Shown here: positions 1 to 12,900 of the stretch, one piece after another
Position numbering within the stretch: position 1 is the first letter of the stretch
Layout of the letters: each line of letters begins with the position of its first letter
Made by a program: the position numbers and the translations under genes
The notes under the pieces: generated by a model
Database searches by the model: none
What the model saw: the letters and a program-made list of their open reading frames with translations, nothing else
Told to the model about the DNA's origin: nothing
Source of the DNA: Cymodocea nodosa
Taxonomy: Eukaryota > Streptophyta > Magnoliopsida > Alismatales > Cymodoceaceae
Direction: 5' to 3'
NCBI GenBank assembly: GCA_036874045.1
Contig: CM072335.1
Span: 15,210,001-15,274,000 of the forward strand
DNA: 64,000 nt

Positions 1-2737
1 GATTTTTTAAATTGTTGAAATGACATCAAAATTGATGCTGACATGTTAAATTGTTAACAAAAGGTGATTTTCTTTATGATATTTCCGCCACATGACTTTG
101 GCATCACAACATTTTACTGACATGTCTTTTTTGAATTTATCAAAATTGCCAAAATTGGGAAAATGGCATTTTTCCTTTTAAAATGGTGAAATTACCATTT
201 AAATGGAAAAATGGCAATTTCTTTTCAAACTATTTTCAATTTCATTTTCCCAAAAAATTAAATGAATTGGGCTAAAAATTGTTTAAATGGCATTTTAGGT
301 GCCATTTTCTCTATTTTTTTAACAGTAATGATTACTCCAAGTTCTTATTGACAATAATAATCCAAGTCTAGAAATCCTCTAAAACATCAAATCTGATGCA
401 TAACTTTCTCCTCAGATTTTCAACACAACCTCAAAATATGCCTTGGAATTTTGCTATCCCAGTTTATAATTTGAAATGTATTCTAAGCAGTCTTTCATGC
501 TTTTTTATGCCGTTTGAGATGATTGGATGAATTCAGTAATCACCTTAAGGAGACATTTATCAAGCTTCTAGTGTTTATTGTTATGATGTTTCAATTAAGC
601 TGATCATTCAAATGTTGCAGGTCTCATTTGCCCCTTGAACCTTTGGAATGAGAAAATGAAAAGAAACATTAATTGAAATGCTAGCTCTTGTGTTAGGATG
701 AAATTCATTCACCAAACACACCATTTCCTTGGAAGTAATAAACCAAAAGAGTTGGAAGACAATCCAATAGACAACCTTTAGGTCCAATGATCTCTCTATT
801 CATCGAGGACATTTATCCTTTATTTCCATGAAAAAATTTCTTGCACCAACAATGCTATATATCTGAACAAGATAAACAGGTGTCATTATATTGGGTAAAT
901 TTCGTCATTTAATTAAAAGGGCAAACTTAGTTCGTGAGGTTCTCATCAATGTGGCTTGGAGGAAGGCCCAATTTTATGCATTCTTATCCTTATAAATGGA
1001 CATAATGTTTTCTAGGATTCAATTTCATGACCTGTAAATCACAATAAAACAACCTTATAAAATTTATAAAACATATTCAAACCATTGAATATAAATTAAA
1101 AGGAAGATTTATAAAAGCATATTTGATTTCTTCTATATGGTATGCTACATTGTTTTTAGTAACTAAGAAGTAACGTGTTCTTGGAATAGAATTAATTTTA
1201 GATTGTCACCATAGACGCTAGATGTATAGGATGGTCATTTTCTTTATAGAATATGGACTTTGAATACCTTAAGCGTGAAAAATTCTTTATGTTAGGATTT
1301 CCAGTAATATTAGACCACATAAAGGATTCATGAATTGTATGTTAAAGCGGGTGGTTGCCATTTGTAGAGCTATCGTTGGCAACCATAGTTGCAAATCATA
1401 TATGATCAATCTCACGTTCTAATAGAATGAGATTTTTGAATATATCCTGGTTCATTATTTATTTCATAGTTTAGCCATTTTTATTATATATAGATCTTTT
1501 TGTTGCTTTCTATTTATTGTTCAAAAGCAATTTTTTTAATATAAATTTATATATAAATACATCTTCCAAATTTGTATCACATGTATGTATGTTGTCTTCA
1601 TGCCTGAAATTCAACTTTTTTCTGTGTTTCATTTTTTATTTTTTAAAATTATATTGCCTTTTATACTAAATAAAAAATGCAGTTTGCATGGTTTTTCATA
1701 CTTTCAAATTTCAATTTACATTCCCATTTACACATAAAATGAAAAATTGGCTCACATTTCTCCGAATAAAGAGCAAGCAAATGATAAGGAGAAAAATCAC
1801 TGAAGTGACTAATATCAATATCCAATATAAGAGACTACATAAGTTTTCTTAGGTTGTTCTACTAATTTAAGGCATGTTGGGTACTACTTCTAGGTAGCTT
1901 CTGGTTCTTTAGTTTCTGAAGAAGTAGTTTCTCAGAAGTGATTCCAAACATTAATGTGAGGTTTAGCTTTTGATAGAAGTTGATTCTAACTCTGGTCACC
2001 AGCAAATTGGAAGGTAGGGGGTGTTTTAGCACTGTCCCTTTGTCCAACATGTCTTCTTTCCTTCTTTCAGTTGGATCCTTTCAAGTGATAGTGTGCCAAT
2101 TTAGGAGGTAGCTTTGGCAAGGAAACAGGATAGAGACTACAAGTATCCACCTATTAAATTCAAGGAAGTTTGCAGCTTTCCTTTCCTTCTTTCAGTTGGA
2201 GCCATTCAAGTGATGGTTAGGATGGAGTTTTGGCAAGGCAACAAATGTATCTACCTTATAAATGGGAGGAGATTTGCCTTCCATTTAAACAGGGATGCCT
2301 GGGAATAAGATCCTTAATGGATTTTAACAAGATACTTCTGATGAAGAGGTTGTGGTGGTGGCGTACTTATCTGGTTGGGTGCCTGGGTGTGATTTGGTTA
2401 TGCCTGGACTGCCTGCCTGACCTTGTCTAAGTTAGAGGGATCTTTTATTTTGTTTTTAATTAGCTATATATATTTTAAGGTTTTTCATTGTAAAAAATTT
2501 AGATATATATTTTTTAATGGAATATTGCTGAATAATACATAATATTGAAATATATAAGCATACATATTTTATATTTCTGAAATATACACATGCTACAATT
2601 TGTATTTTGATGTTATCTTAACAATATTTATGTATTTCAATATTATTTAGAAAATAATAGAGCTAAAAGTATACATAATTACTAATAAATATTTATAAAT
2701 AAATTTATAATATATAAATAGAAATAAAAATAGATAT
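1..2737. other. Non-coding DNA upstream of the first visible exon
   Basis: I see no exon, RNA gene or intact mobile element here. It is AT-rich and lies upstream of the first recognisable gamma carbonic anhydrase exon, so it is most likely intron 1 sequence of that gene. The expected N-terminal exon, whose family sequence contains a G-F-W-I-R-E-T-G-Q type motif, was looked for and not found, so it should lie left of the window. Open frames here are short and unconserved in appearance. Confidence 0.5.
2051..2241. repeat. Imperfect direct duplication
   Basis: Two copies of a segment beginning with the string ccttctttcagttgga and ending with tttggcaagg lie about 127 bp apart (around 2051-2121 and 2178-2241). 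They match at most positions. It is a local tandem duplication with no coding potential that I recognise. Confidence 0.6.
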
Positions 2738-3480
2738 TGTTAACTAGGGTAAATGAGGTGATTAGGGTTTCTCATTAACATTGAATAAGTATATGTATGG
2801 AGATGTATGGATCCACCTATACAAGGATCTGATTACCTATATAACATATACAAAGATACACCTTTAATTCTAACACTTCCCCTTAAGATGGAAAGTATAA
2901 ATCAAATAAACCTAGCTTACTACAAAGATCTTTGTTAAGGTCTTTAGTAAAAAGTATTTGCAAGTTGTTGAGAGGATTTAGTGTAAGGTGTGCTAAGAAC
3001 TTCATTCTCTACAAGCTTGAGAATCATGGTAGTCCACTTGGATATGCTTTGTGTGCTCATGAAATGTAGGATTATTAGCAATATAGATGGTTGTTTGATT
3101 ATCATAATGCATAAACATGGGTACTTGAACTTTAACACTAAGTTCTGTTAAGAGAGATTTCAACTACATCAATTCACTAGTTGTTTAAATCATAGACTTG
3201 TTTGGGCCTCAATACTAGACTTAGACATCACATTTTATTTCTTATTCCTCTAGGTTACAATTACCCCTAACATAAATATAGTATTTTAAAGAGGATCTTC
3301 TATCTCCTTTATCACTCTATAGTTAGAAGTTGAATAGGCAACCACATTCAAGTGTCCCTACTAGGAGTAGATCAACCCTTTTCTAGGATTACTTTTAACA
3401 TACCTCATTTTAGTGAACCATCCTTGGCTTATGTGTAAATTGACTTAGACGTCCAATTGCGAAGGAAATATCAAGATGAG
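2738..3480 (-). mobile_element. Copia LTR retrotransposon 3' end (RNase H tail plus 3' LTR)
   Basis: Fossil fragment. On the minus strand, 3400-2880 matches the end of a Copia RNase H region: a T-K-H-I-x-V-D motif followed by a block resembling the family's Q-L-A-D-x-F-T-K and K-L-G-L-F-D-L-Y. It is followed by a polypurine tract (aaggggaag on the minus strand) and a short LTR at 2738-2875 (138 bp, TG...CA ends). Gag, integrase and reverse transcriptase are absent. It is degenerate and old, and sits in the upstream intron of the host gene. Confidence 0.7.
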
Positions 3481-4176
3481 TTCCTTGAAATTTTCATATT
3501 TTCAATGTTTTTAAAAGGGAAATAAATATTTAGTTATATTACATAGATCTTATATTAAAAATTGGACAAAAACTATTCTTGGTGTTTTCGAAACATGTTG
3601 AATTAGTGATTGTCACCGTAAGAATTATTAATGCTTATTAGCATGAGAGTTATTATAGTAGCATTTTAAATATAAAAATGCCTAAAATTTTTAATTTAAA
3701 TTATTCTGTATGTGTATTATATCTTAATTAATCTTATCCTAGAGTTTCAAGTTGGAATTTGTTAGTTTTTAACAATATTTGGGGTTTTGGTGCTTTTTTC
3801 CACCTATGTTAAGATTTTATACCTTGGTTAATTCTTTCTTCAGATTGGATCATTATTCAATAAAGCTTTTCATCGTTCCTAAAGTATCATATTAGTACTT
3901 AATTTTGTTAATATTCTAGTGTGGTTATTCTTGGCTTCAAACAATGTTGATGTCTTATGTACGTGGAAATGCTATAAATATGAAAAAAAAAAAATTAAAC
4001 TTGCATCATTCAATCAATACTATAGAAAACCCTGATGCCCCTTGGTATGCATTATTTGGTGGCTTTGACTCATACTTCCTGCATATGTTATACATGACAG
4101 CCTTGCTTTACATCTATAAGACAGATTGTTGTATTAATTTTCATATTGAAAAGTGGCTTATGGTCATTTTTGACAG
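3481..4176 (+). other. Intron end before the first visible exon
   Basis: AT-rich intron sequence without recognisable genes. It ends in a T-rich stretch and the acceptor dinucleotide AG at 4175-4176, directly before the first recognisable gamma carbonic anhydrase codons. Confidence 0.55.
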
Positions 4177-4320
4177 TGTCAAGGCATCGTACTCTCATGA
4201 ATATATTTGACAAAGTTCCTACTATTGACAAAGATGCATTTGTGGCTCCAAGTGCATCTGTGATTGGAGATGTTGAAATTGGTTCTAGATCTTCAATTTG
4301 GTATGGATGTGTTTTACGAG
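4177..4320 (+). CDS. Mitochondrial gamma carbonic anhydrase, internal exon 1 of 4 visible
   Basis: Gamma-class carbonic anhydrases form a heterotrimer in the matrix-facing domain of plant mitochondrial complex I and are needed for its assembly. This exon encodes 47 whole residues starting S-R-H-R-T-L-M-N and including D-A-F-V-A-P-S-A-S-V-I-G-D and S-S-I-W-Y-G-C-V-L-R, the start of the left-handed beta-helix built from hexapeptide repeats. Its first two bases complete a codon begun upstream (probably Leu), and its last base opens a Gly codon finished by the next exon. The acceptor AG ends at 4176 and the donor GT starts at 4321. The N-terminal leader of about 40 residues is missing because its exon is outside the window. 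The match to plant gamma-CA1/CA2 is very close; I cannot tell which paralogue it is. Confidence 0.95.
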
Positions 4321-5778
4321 GTACGTTGCATCCTACATAGTCAGAATTGTTTAATTTGAAACTTGTGTTGGCTATTGACACATATTTGGTTGTTGCTTAA
4401 ACTTTGGATCGGATTAGGCATAGCAATATTTCCACAAAACATGCTTGTTTATTTAAAATTCAAAATTTACAGCTAATTATACCAAGTTGGTATTACTTTT
4501 GCTTGGTGCTATTTTTGAATGATTAACCATTGCAAATCAGATTGCGATTCCTTTCATTGTTTATTATTGGAATACTTTATGATGGCACCAAGCATCATAA
4601 ATGGCTAGGACCTTTACATGCCTAGCCTCATTTTTTTTGATTGGATCTTTTATTGCATCTAACAGGGATCCATCTACTTTTGAGTGTCAAAATCTCTCAA
4701 AATGAGGCAAGCAATTATAGCCAAGCCAAGGAAATGTACATGATGTTCAATGATAAGAATCATACTACTAGCAAGTGATTAGTTTTACTCTTGGTGTCAA
4801 CCTAACACATTGCTCCTTGATCATGGGCTTAGGTATTCCTTGTGGAGTTAACCTCTGTAAAGGTCGAGGAGAAATGAGATAATCCCAAACATTTTCTTAA
4901 CATTTAATTGGACAAGAATAATAATATAATGCAAAGTTGGGGGTAATTTGGAAGAAAAGAGCAGAATCATAACTATGTTTTTATTAGAAGGGTATTGATT
5001 TCAAAAAAATCTTCAAAGCCTAATTTTTTAAATAGTTAATATAATGTTCATGTTGAATTGAATAGCACAAGGATGACAATATATTGCCAATCTGGGTAAT
5101 CTTGAAAGAAAAAAAGCTAGAATCGTAACTATGCTTTTTATAGAATGGTATTGATATCGATTGAAGTTTTGGTGTAGCAGTTGCTTACTGTTTTATCCTT
5201 TTGACTAGTTGGAAGTGATGCTTTAACTGTATAATTTCTGAAGTCTGTAGTTCCACTTGATATTTCCTATGTTTGATTTGATACCATTACTTTCACTATG
5301 AAATTAGAGTTTTAGTTTTGTTATTGGAAATTAGTGTTTCTAAGATGCATTTAGTTAAATGTATGAATGGCAATATTATAAGGAATGAACTAAAAAATTG
5401 ATTTTAATAGAAATAAAGTAGGAGATGCACCAATTGAAGATATAAGAGAAAATCAACTTAGATGGTTTGGTTATATCCTTTAAAAACCAAGGCATCAATT
5501 AGGAAAAAAGAATTAATTAGTACAAAAGAAATCAAAAGAAGTAAAGGTAGGTTTAAGACTACTTAGGATAGGAATTATAGGAAAAGTTTTAAATTTATGT
5601 AATTTAACTGAAGATTGAACTATAAATTGAAATATATGGAAGAAAAAGATTAGTGTGGTTGACCCCATGTAGTGTGATTATGGTTCAGATTTTTGTTATT
5701 ATTGCTTAAGAAAAGATATCTATTTTTGTGTTTTATGGTGGATGGTGCTTAATTTGTGTAAAATTTTGCTTTGTACAG
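4321..5778 (+). other. Intron (1458 bp) of the gamma carbonic anhydrase gene
   Basis: The intron starts with gtacgt and ends with ttgtacag. Apart from the RTE LINE remnant near its end I see only AT-rich sequence, with no RNA gene or conserved ORF. Confidence 0.85.
5401..5690 (+). mobile_element. RTE-type LINE 3' end fragment
   Basis: The plus strand encodes a degenerate copy of the RTE/BovB-like C-terminal tail: V-G-D-A-P-I-E-D, then R-E-N-Q-L-R-W-F-G, and near the end a W-K-K-K-I-S-V-V-D-P-M block. These match the family's R-L-R-W-F-G-H-V and W-R-x-x-I-H-V-A-D-P motifs. Only the 3' few hundred bases are present, as expected for a 5'-truncated LINE. Stops and frame changes interrupt it, so it is long dead. 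Confidence 0.7.
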
Positions 5779-5904
5779 GTGATGTAAACAACATTAAGGT
5801 TGGTTGTGGAACCAATATACAAGATAATTCTCTTGTTCATGTGGCCAAGACTAGCTTAAGTGGAAAGATTTTACCTACTATCATTGGAGACAATGTTACA
5901 ATTG
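5779..5904 (+). CDS. Gamma carbonic anhydrase, exon 2 of 4 visible
   Basis: Encodes 41 whole residues from D-V-N-N-I-K-V-G to G-D-N-V-T-I. It contains N-S-L-V-H-V-A, whose His is the first of the three zinc ligands known in gamma-class enzymes (by homology to archaeal Cam). The phase is 2 bases + 41 codons + 1 base, which joins exactly to both neighbours. The acceptor is ttgtacag ending at 5778 and the donor gtaagg begins at 5905. No substitutions at the metal-binding position are visible, so this is a CA1/CA2-type rather than a CAL-type subunit. Confidence 0.95.
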
Positions 5905-6374
5905 GTAAGGGCCATAATTGGTTATTTTTGTGCTAGTATCTAATATGAATCTTTTAGTAGTAACCACATTTCATTTCTTTTAGTCGTAGCTGTCCTTTTT
6001 GAGGTAGTGCCTCGTCTGTCTTCATTTGTATCCAGGCTTGTTTGACTGGTTGTCTTATTTATGACAAGCATTAACTTGTAGCTATATATTAGTGCCATGT
6101 CTTGCCATTCCTCATTGGTCAAAGTAGATGAAATTAATTTTCTTCCACAGCTCCACCATGATTTTTTTCATTATTGTAGTCATGTAATGATTGCTTATGT
6201 ATGTGGATTATCTAATGTATGATGTTTGCAGTTTATATTTATTTTTGACTTATGTTTGACTTTTTAATTGCTATTTTACCCTCTAATGCTTCCTTTTTAA
6301 TGATGTGTGTTAGGTTTATTATAACAAATAACAGAGAATTATTATTATTTTCACTCAACATTTGAACTTAACAG
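5905..6374 (+). other. Short intron (470 bp)
   Basis: Bounded by gtaagg and ttaacag. AT-rich, with no features seen inside. Confidence 0.85.
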
Positions 6375-6526
6375 GTCACAGTGCTGTTCTACATGGATGT
6401 ACTATTGAAGATGAAACTTTTGTTGGCATGGGTGCAATGTTACTTGATGGTGTTGTTGTTGAAAAGAATGCTATGGTTGCAGCTGGTTCTCTTGTCACTG
6501 AGAATAAAAGGATTCCCTCTGGTGAG
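6375..6526 (+). CDS. Gamma carbonic anhydrase, exon 3 of 4 visible
   Basis: Two bases complete a Gly codon and 50 whole residues follow, from H-S-A-V-L-H-G-C to R-I-P-S-G-E. The two His in H-S-A-V-L-H are the second and third zinc ligands of the gamma-class site, so all three ligands are present in this gene. The rest is the hexapeptide-repeat beta-helix (F-V-G-M-G-A-M-L-L-D-G-V-V-V). The exon ends on a codon boundary and the donor gtatgt starts at 6527. The next coding sequence is 11.8 kb away. Confidence 0.95.
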
Positions 6527-7024
6527 GTATGTGTATCTGACCCTGGTGGTCTTTTTTTTGCCTTTGTTGTTTAGGTCTCTGTGTTGTTTGAATCTGAGTG
6601 GCAGCAATTAATGCAATCACATAGGATGCTAAAGCATCACCTAAAGTAGATAGTTGGCAAACAATGTACGTGCTAAGTGCTAACCAATATTCTTTGAAAA
6701 GATGAGCAATAAACAGAGGTAAATTTGGTTATGAATGCCTATTATTTGCAATCGATAATGTACATACAAACCTGTGAAGGTGAGTTGTAGGTACAAGAAA
6801 AGAATACAAATTTAGATATGATTGCATATCTGTGTGAACAACATAGATTTGAGATGTAGCATTCCTGTGCGATACAGTTCCCACTGAATCTACCTTGTCT
6901 TGCTGTTGTTGATGGACGCTCAATGTGAAGATGGGTTAGTGATTTGATTTGGTGTTGGTATGTAGCATTGGAGCTAAGTGGTTGGGTTTGTAGGGGAGAG
7001 ATGTTCAATGGAGTAGTCAATGGA

Positions 7025-7215
7025 GAGTGATGGTGATGGACTGATGAGGGAGGGGGGGGGGGGGGTTTAGAAAATGTGAGGGATATGCAAGATAGGGATG
7101 AGAGAGCAAAATAGGGAGATGGAGAGAGAGCTAAGGGGGATAAGCAGAAGGGAGGGGGAAGAAGAGGGAACGAAGTAGGGAGGGGGACTGTAAGAAGAAG
7201 GGAGATAAAGAGAAG
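7025..7215 (+). repeat. Polypurine (GA-rich) tract with a G14 run
   Basis: About 190 bp are almost entirely purine on the plus strand, including a run of 14 G at 7052-7065, followed by GGGA/GAGA-rich sequence to about 7212. Such mirror-like purine tracts can form triplex or quadruplex structures. No coding content. Confidence 0.85.
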
Positions 7216-7559
7216 ATGCCTTTTAATTCCATGTCATCTAAGTTCTTTACACATTTATTTATAGGGTTCTACATCACTACTTTTGATAGTTAAAATACTG
7301 TAACTTAAAGTTTCAACCTATGGTTAAGATCCTACACACTCCATTTAATGGTTGACAGAACTTAAATCATATACAATGTTTGGAACCATATACCATGTAG
7401 TTCCAGCAACATCGAAAGCTGTAAAGAAGCAGCAGCAATACTACTGGAAAGTATGGTTTTAATGTTTCCCACATGTAATCCTTTGTATATATGCTGAGGT
7501 AGAAGGATACTAAGATGGAATAGACCTGCTGATATGCCTAATGTGTCCACCTCAATATG

Positions 7560-8000
7560 ATGAGGAGCTATTCCCCATGGAACAAAAGGATCAAAGCCTT
7601 CTGCATGTCATGATCTTCCCCCATGTACTTAAATCTCATTATCGTGGCTAACTCTTGGTGGTGCCAGTGGTTATTGTGCTCCTGTGTGACGGTGCGCCTT
7701 ATGGTAATTGCCATTTTCCCCCTAGCAGTTACCAATTTGTCATCAAGTTAACCTTGCTTTAATAAGTCCTTGCCAGTATTTCTCTTTGCCTGATGCTTCC
7801 AATGGTTGTCATTGTAGTTGTGTAAAATGTTGTACCAATACTGGTTGCCTCTACAGTAATATTTTCATGGTTGAGGAGGTTGTTAGTTGCCAAGATTGCT
7901 TAGTTGTTGTCAGGATTAGGGAGGTTGAGGGCTGCAACTTTGTTGTCATGGGAACTCAAAGACTAATCATATTCTTCTCTTGTTATGTGGTGATGGCTTG
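7560..8000 (+). repeat. Diverged direct repeat, copy 1
   Basis: This block resembles 16780-17225 in the same orientation. Shared landmarks include accaat-ctggttgcct, a gtcagttgcca-gattg stretch, ttgttgtcatgggaactcaaa and a gtggtgatggcttgtg end. Divergence is high. The open frame across it is cysteine-rich but looks like repeat sequence, not a conserved protein. It may be one of two old LTRs. Confidence 0.45.
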
Positions 8001-8494
8001 TGACAATGCTCACCTCTTGAAGTTCAACCTTGACCTTAAAGTTGACATGGCATATCTTGGGGTTAGGTTGAAGGTGTGTAGGGAAAGGCATTTATCATGT
8101 GGTTGGGAAAATGAATTTTTCATGTCCTTGCACATCTTGGGAAAATCATCCCCATTAGTTGTCCTTACTAAGAAATGTACTTCATTCATTAACATAAACC
8201 TTAAGGAGGTGTTTGTGCTACCTAAAATATTGGAAATTGAAAAGTTGAGAATAAATTCCCAACATTGTTGTAGTGTTTGTGTCATCTTGAAAAGTTAAGA
8301 ATTTTTTCTAATTTTCTAAGATATAAATATATAGCATTTCTCAACTTTCAGATTAAAGATGGTCTGAAAACTCTAATGCAAAGAAAAAATCCTTTGACAT
8401 GATTATATTATATTATAAACATGATTATATTATTTAATTTAATTTAATTATTATATTATTGTTTTATTATTTATTATTATAATTGTTTTTTTTA

Positions 8495-9055
8495 AATTAC
8501 TTTGCATATACTTTAATATAATTAAAGTATATATTGTTAATATAATAAAATATATATTATAATAATTATTTTTTAATTTATTATTATTTCATTAATAATA
8601 AAATATTAATTACTTTATTATTGTTAATATCATTTAATTTTATTTTATAATATTAAAATCACAAATATTATTTTATTTAATTCATATTATTGTTTTGTTA
8701 TTTATTATTATTTTATTGTTTAAAAGTAATTATAATTAAAGTTTATATTGCTAATATAATTAAATTATAATATATTAATATAATATACTTTTTTATTTCA
8801 TTAAAGTATATTAACTAAAGTATTATATTATTTTAATTATTACTTTCTAATGTACTTTGTATAATATATTATTGTTTTAATTAAAATTACTTTGCATATA
8901 CTTTAATATAATTAAAGTATATATAGGTAATATAATAAAATATATATTATTATAAATTTTTTAATTTATTATATTATTATTATTTCATTAATAATAAAAT
9001 ATTAATTACTTTATTATTGTTAATATCTTTTAATTTTATTTTATAATATTAAAAT
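8495..9055. repeat. AT-rich tandem duplication (offset about 390 bp)
   Basis: A block of about 166 bp beginning aattactttgcatatacttt at 8495-8660 recurs almost unchanged at 8885-9055. The sequence between and around them is nearly all A and T, with many short palindromes such as ctttaatataattaaag. It is non-coding. Confidence 0.8.
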
Positions 9056-9838
9056 AATAAATCTTATTTTATTTAATTATTTAATATATGATATTAAAAG
9101 TTCAAGAACTATATAATTTTCCTAACTTTCCATTGATTGTACAAATATCAACAAATTTTACTTTCCAACTTTTTGATTCCTAATTTTTTTGACATTCTGA
9201 TTCCTAACTTTTTTGACTTTTCATTTTTTAACTTTTCTAACTTTCTGAGTGGCACAAACCCTCCCAAGTGGTTTAAGGGTTGAGTTTTGGTGAAGTTATG
9301 TGAACTACTCATGTCTAATGGTCTAAAGAGCATAGTGGTTGAAGCTTCATTGAATTTTCCCACAACTTGCATGGTATTTGTTTTATTGTGACCATTGATG
9401 AGAACTAGTTGGGACATGAGGGTCTCATCTTTTGTAGTAAATATTTGCCTTGCCCACTTCCACTTTGGAAAAGTTTCCAACCATGTCCTTTGGCTTATTA
9501 AGATATTTTACATTCACTTTAATATAAGAAAATCATGTTTCTTACAATGATGAGTTAGAGTGAGCCTTTCCTTATAGTTGAGGCACAATCCCTTTTTTAT
9601 TGTTCTTAGACTTCAAGTCTAGTTATATTAATGTGTATATTTCGGAATTACATATAATTATATATTTCAGTAATTTTTATTAAAAGATATATATCTAAGG
9701 TTTTTGAAATGAAAAATCTTTTTATATTATAATTGAAAAAACTTGATAAAAGATTCTCCTACCAAAGACAAGGTGAGGCAACCAATTTAGGCATGGCAAA
9801 TCACCCTTGCATGCCTTGGTAAGCATAGATATGATTTT

Positions 9839-9957
9839 TGTTAGTGTATAAGTTATGTAATATGTATAAGTCAGCTTGGACCCAATACAACACCTTATAT
9901 ATACTTCTTGATTCAATGTAATTAGGACTTAAGTTGTCATTATCTCTTTCTCTAACA
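9839..9957 (+). repeat. 5' LTR of the intronic Copia element
   Basis: 119-bp terminal repeat starting tgttagtgtataag and ending tctctaaca. It is matched by the copy at about 16328-16444 through shared stretches such as taagtcagcttgg and cttgattcaatg. Confidence 0.8.
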
Positions 9958-12900
9958 TGGTATCAAGAGCTAAGGGTGACCTCTAAACCTAGCCACCATT
10001 ATCTTCTCCAATTAGCTCTCCCACCCTCCTATTGCATTGTTTGTGTTACTCCTACCAACCATCTCTTCTCCTCATGGTGATATCAATAAAGGATGAATGG
10101 ATGTTGAAACTCACTACTATTGATGTCAAGCTCAACCTTAACAACTATCATCTCTAGGTGAGTGCGTTCAAGACCTTTCTTGTCACTCACATGAAGGAAC
10201 AACATCTCCATGAAGTCTTGCTAGATTTGAAGGTGACAAATTACTTAGTGTGGTACTATTGATTGTGTTGTCATCTAATGGTTGATTTCTAGTGTCGAGG
10301 AGAATGTTGTATGGAGTATCTCTTGCATTCATCTTGCTAAGAGGATTTGGAGGACTCTTTGCGCCACCTATGGGAATGACTAATATTTCCTACATTTGTG
10401 AAGTTTATGAGTAGTTGTTTATGCATCAAGGGGATTAGTCTATTTACAAGTACTATATTGTCCTTTGATCTTTTCTTAGTGAACTTAATGTCTAATAGCC
10501 TTTGGTCACCGTCATGGCTATAATGCATTGTTATCGTGAAGAATTGGCCATTGTTATCTTCCTTGTAGGGTTGAATCTTGACCTCATAGATAGGATTTAG
10601 GGTCATATCTTGGGCAGCGATTCTATTCTTTCCCTTTAGACAACCTTCAACCAAGTTTTTTGCATCATGATCTTGTCTTCTATCCCTACATTGGATGCGC
10701 TTTCTCTTTTGTCAACTACTAGTGATGCTCAAGGTTGTGGCAACTCTTTTTGTGATTGAGGCCATATGAATGGTAGAAATAGAGGTCCTTGTGAGCATTG
10801 TAGGTGTTAGAATTACCCTTTTGATCATTATCGGGCTAAGTTTAGGTGTTTAGGATAGGTTGCTAATCTTGCTACTCCTATTTCTTCTCTTGCCGATGTT
10901 TTCTCAAGTAATGATCCTTCATTATCTTAGACGAATGTGCTGATCTCACAAAGTGATTATGATGATTTACTTGCTTTCCAAGCTAAATAGAATTCTAGCA
11001 CCAATGCAGCCTATGCCTTCTTCTTTGGTATAGCCTTTTTTACCTTAACCTTTGTTACTTCTTGGATAATTGATTTTGGTGTTTCTCAACACATGTATGA
11101 TACCAAAACTCTATTTACTTGTCTCTCTAAGTTGTTTAACTTTTGTTTAGTTGCTTTGGTAGATGGGCGAAGTTGTATAATTTGTGGTGAAGACATTGTT
11201 TACCCTACCTTCACACTTTCTCTTGATAAAGTTTTATTCATTCTAGATTTCTCCATTAATCTTTTATCTATTAACATCATTATTAAACAATTTTATTGTT
11301 TTGTATCCTTTTTCCTTTTTCCTTTTTACTGTACTTTTTAAGACTTGCAAATAAGGAAAAGGATTGATTTAAGTCATGAACGTGAAAATGAGGTATATGT
11401 GCTAGCTAAGGACAATATTCCTTAAGGGCTTGCCTTTATTACAAATTTAGGATATGTTTGTGCACTTGGAAAATGGAGGTAAAAGAAAATGAAGAGAATG
11501 AGGAAAACAATAGAAAAAGAAAATGATAGATTTTTTTTAGGAGAATTTTTTTGGTGTCTTTGCATTTGATAGAAAATGATGGAAATTGAAATTCAAGTGG
11601 TATATTCTGCTCTTCTATGGTATCATTGGCTAGGGCATTCATCTTTTCATCAACTTTGAGAAACTTTTCCTTGGATCTCCCTATCTCTTGTTTTGTGCTA
11701 GCCTTGTATTTTGGGAAAACACTTTCATAGTACTTATCAAAGTTGTGAGTTGTCTTGTTTGAGTTTGTTGGAAATTGTAACTTGCGATGTGTAGGGTTTG
11801 TTGCATCAAGCATCTATTTTAGGTTATCATTATTATCTTGTGTTTGTTGATGAGTTCTCAAGAATGTCTTGGGTGTATTTGCTTAAAGATTGTTGCAATA
11901 TTTCTAATCTAATTTGTACTTTTTTTAATGAAATTCAAAATCAATTTTCTATTACTTCAAAAATTTTTAGAATTAATAATGTGTTAAGAGTTGCTTCAAG
12001 CTAATATTCAAACTTTGTGTTTAGATCGTGACATTATTCATCAAATTTGTTCTTACACATCTCAACCAAATGAAATAGTTGAGCATAAACATTGTTATTT
12101 TCTTGATGTTGTTTACACCTTGATTGAGATGCATGTTCTCACTTATTTGTGGTTTGATGCAATTCTTAGTACTTATCTTATTAATTGTATGCCTTCATCT
12201 CTTCTTGATGGGGAAATCCCTTTCTATTGGTTGTGCTAACAAAATCTCTTTACTTTTGTATTTTTGGATTTACTGTGTTTGTTAAAATCTTTCTCTTGGG
12301 TTAGATAAACTTGCTTCTTGTTTTCTTAAGTATGTGTTTGTTGAGTATTTTTGTATTCAAAAATGGTATTGATGTTTTTATCCACTTCTTATTTTGATGT
12401 TCATTTTCGAGGGATGTTTCTTATTTTGATACATCCAACTCTTCTTCGTCCTTGCATCCTCTTCCAACGCTTCTTTGCATTGCTCTTGTTAATGTTCTTG
12501 CCATAGTGAGTTCCTCGCTAGATGATATGCTTCCTATAGCTTGTCCCTTGTAGGTTTATTGTTGGTGGCCACAAACATTTACCTTAGATCTCCTACCATT
12601 AGTTTTACCAACCTCTTTACCCTTTATAGATCCACCACCACTTGATTTGGATATTCCTGTTGTTCACCATGAAGGTATTCATTCTTCTACTACTCATCTT
12701 ATTTCTATTTATTTTTTTATGATTCTCTTGACTCTTAACATTACCAATTTACCTTATCTTTTCATTTAGAATTTTTTTTAAGAATTATCATGAGGCACTT
12801 ATCCTTTTACATTAGAAGTTTGCCATGGATGAAAAGATGTAAGTATTGGTTAGTAAAGGTACTTGATCCTTGGTGACTTAGCTAGAAGGTATTTTAGTTG

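Noticed and set aside
1-4176. N-terminal exon of the gamma carbonic anhydrase
   Set aside because: The expected leader sequence was searched for by motif and not found, so it is placed outside the window.
4088-4381. 97-codon minus-strand open frame over the first visible exon
   Set aside because: It is antisense to the gamma carbonic anhydrase exon and arises from that exon's codon structure.
7786-8298. 170-codon cysteine-rich open frame on the plus strand
   Set aside because: It lies in a diverged repeat (second copy near 16780-17225) where the frame is not kept, and it matches no family that I know.
11439-11813. 124-codon minus-strand frame in the intronic Copia
   Set aside because: Antisense to degraded Copia sequence and perhaps a small inserted repeat. 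No conserved motifs.
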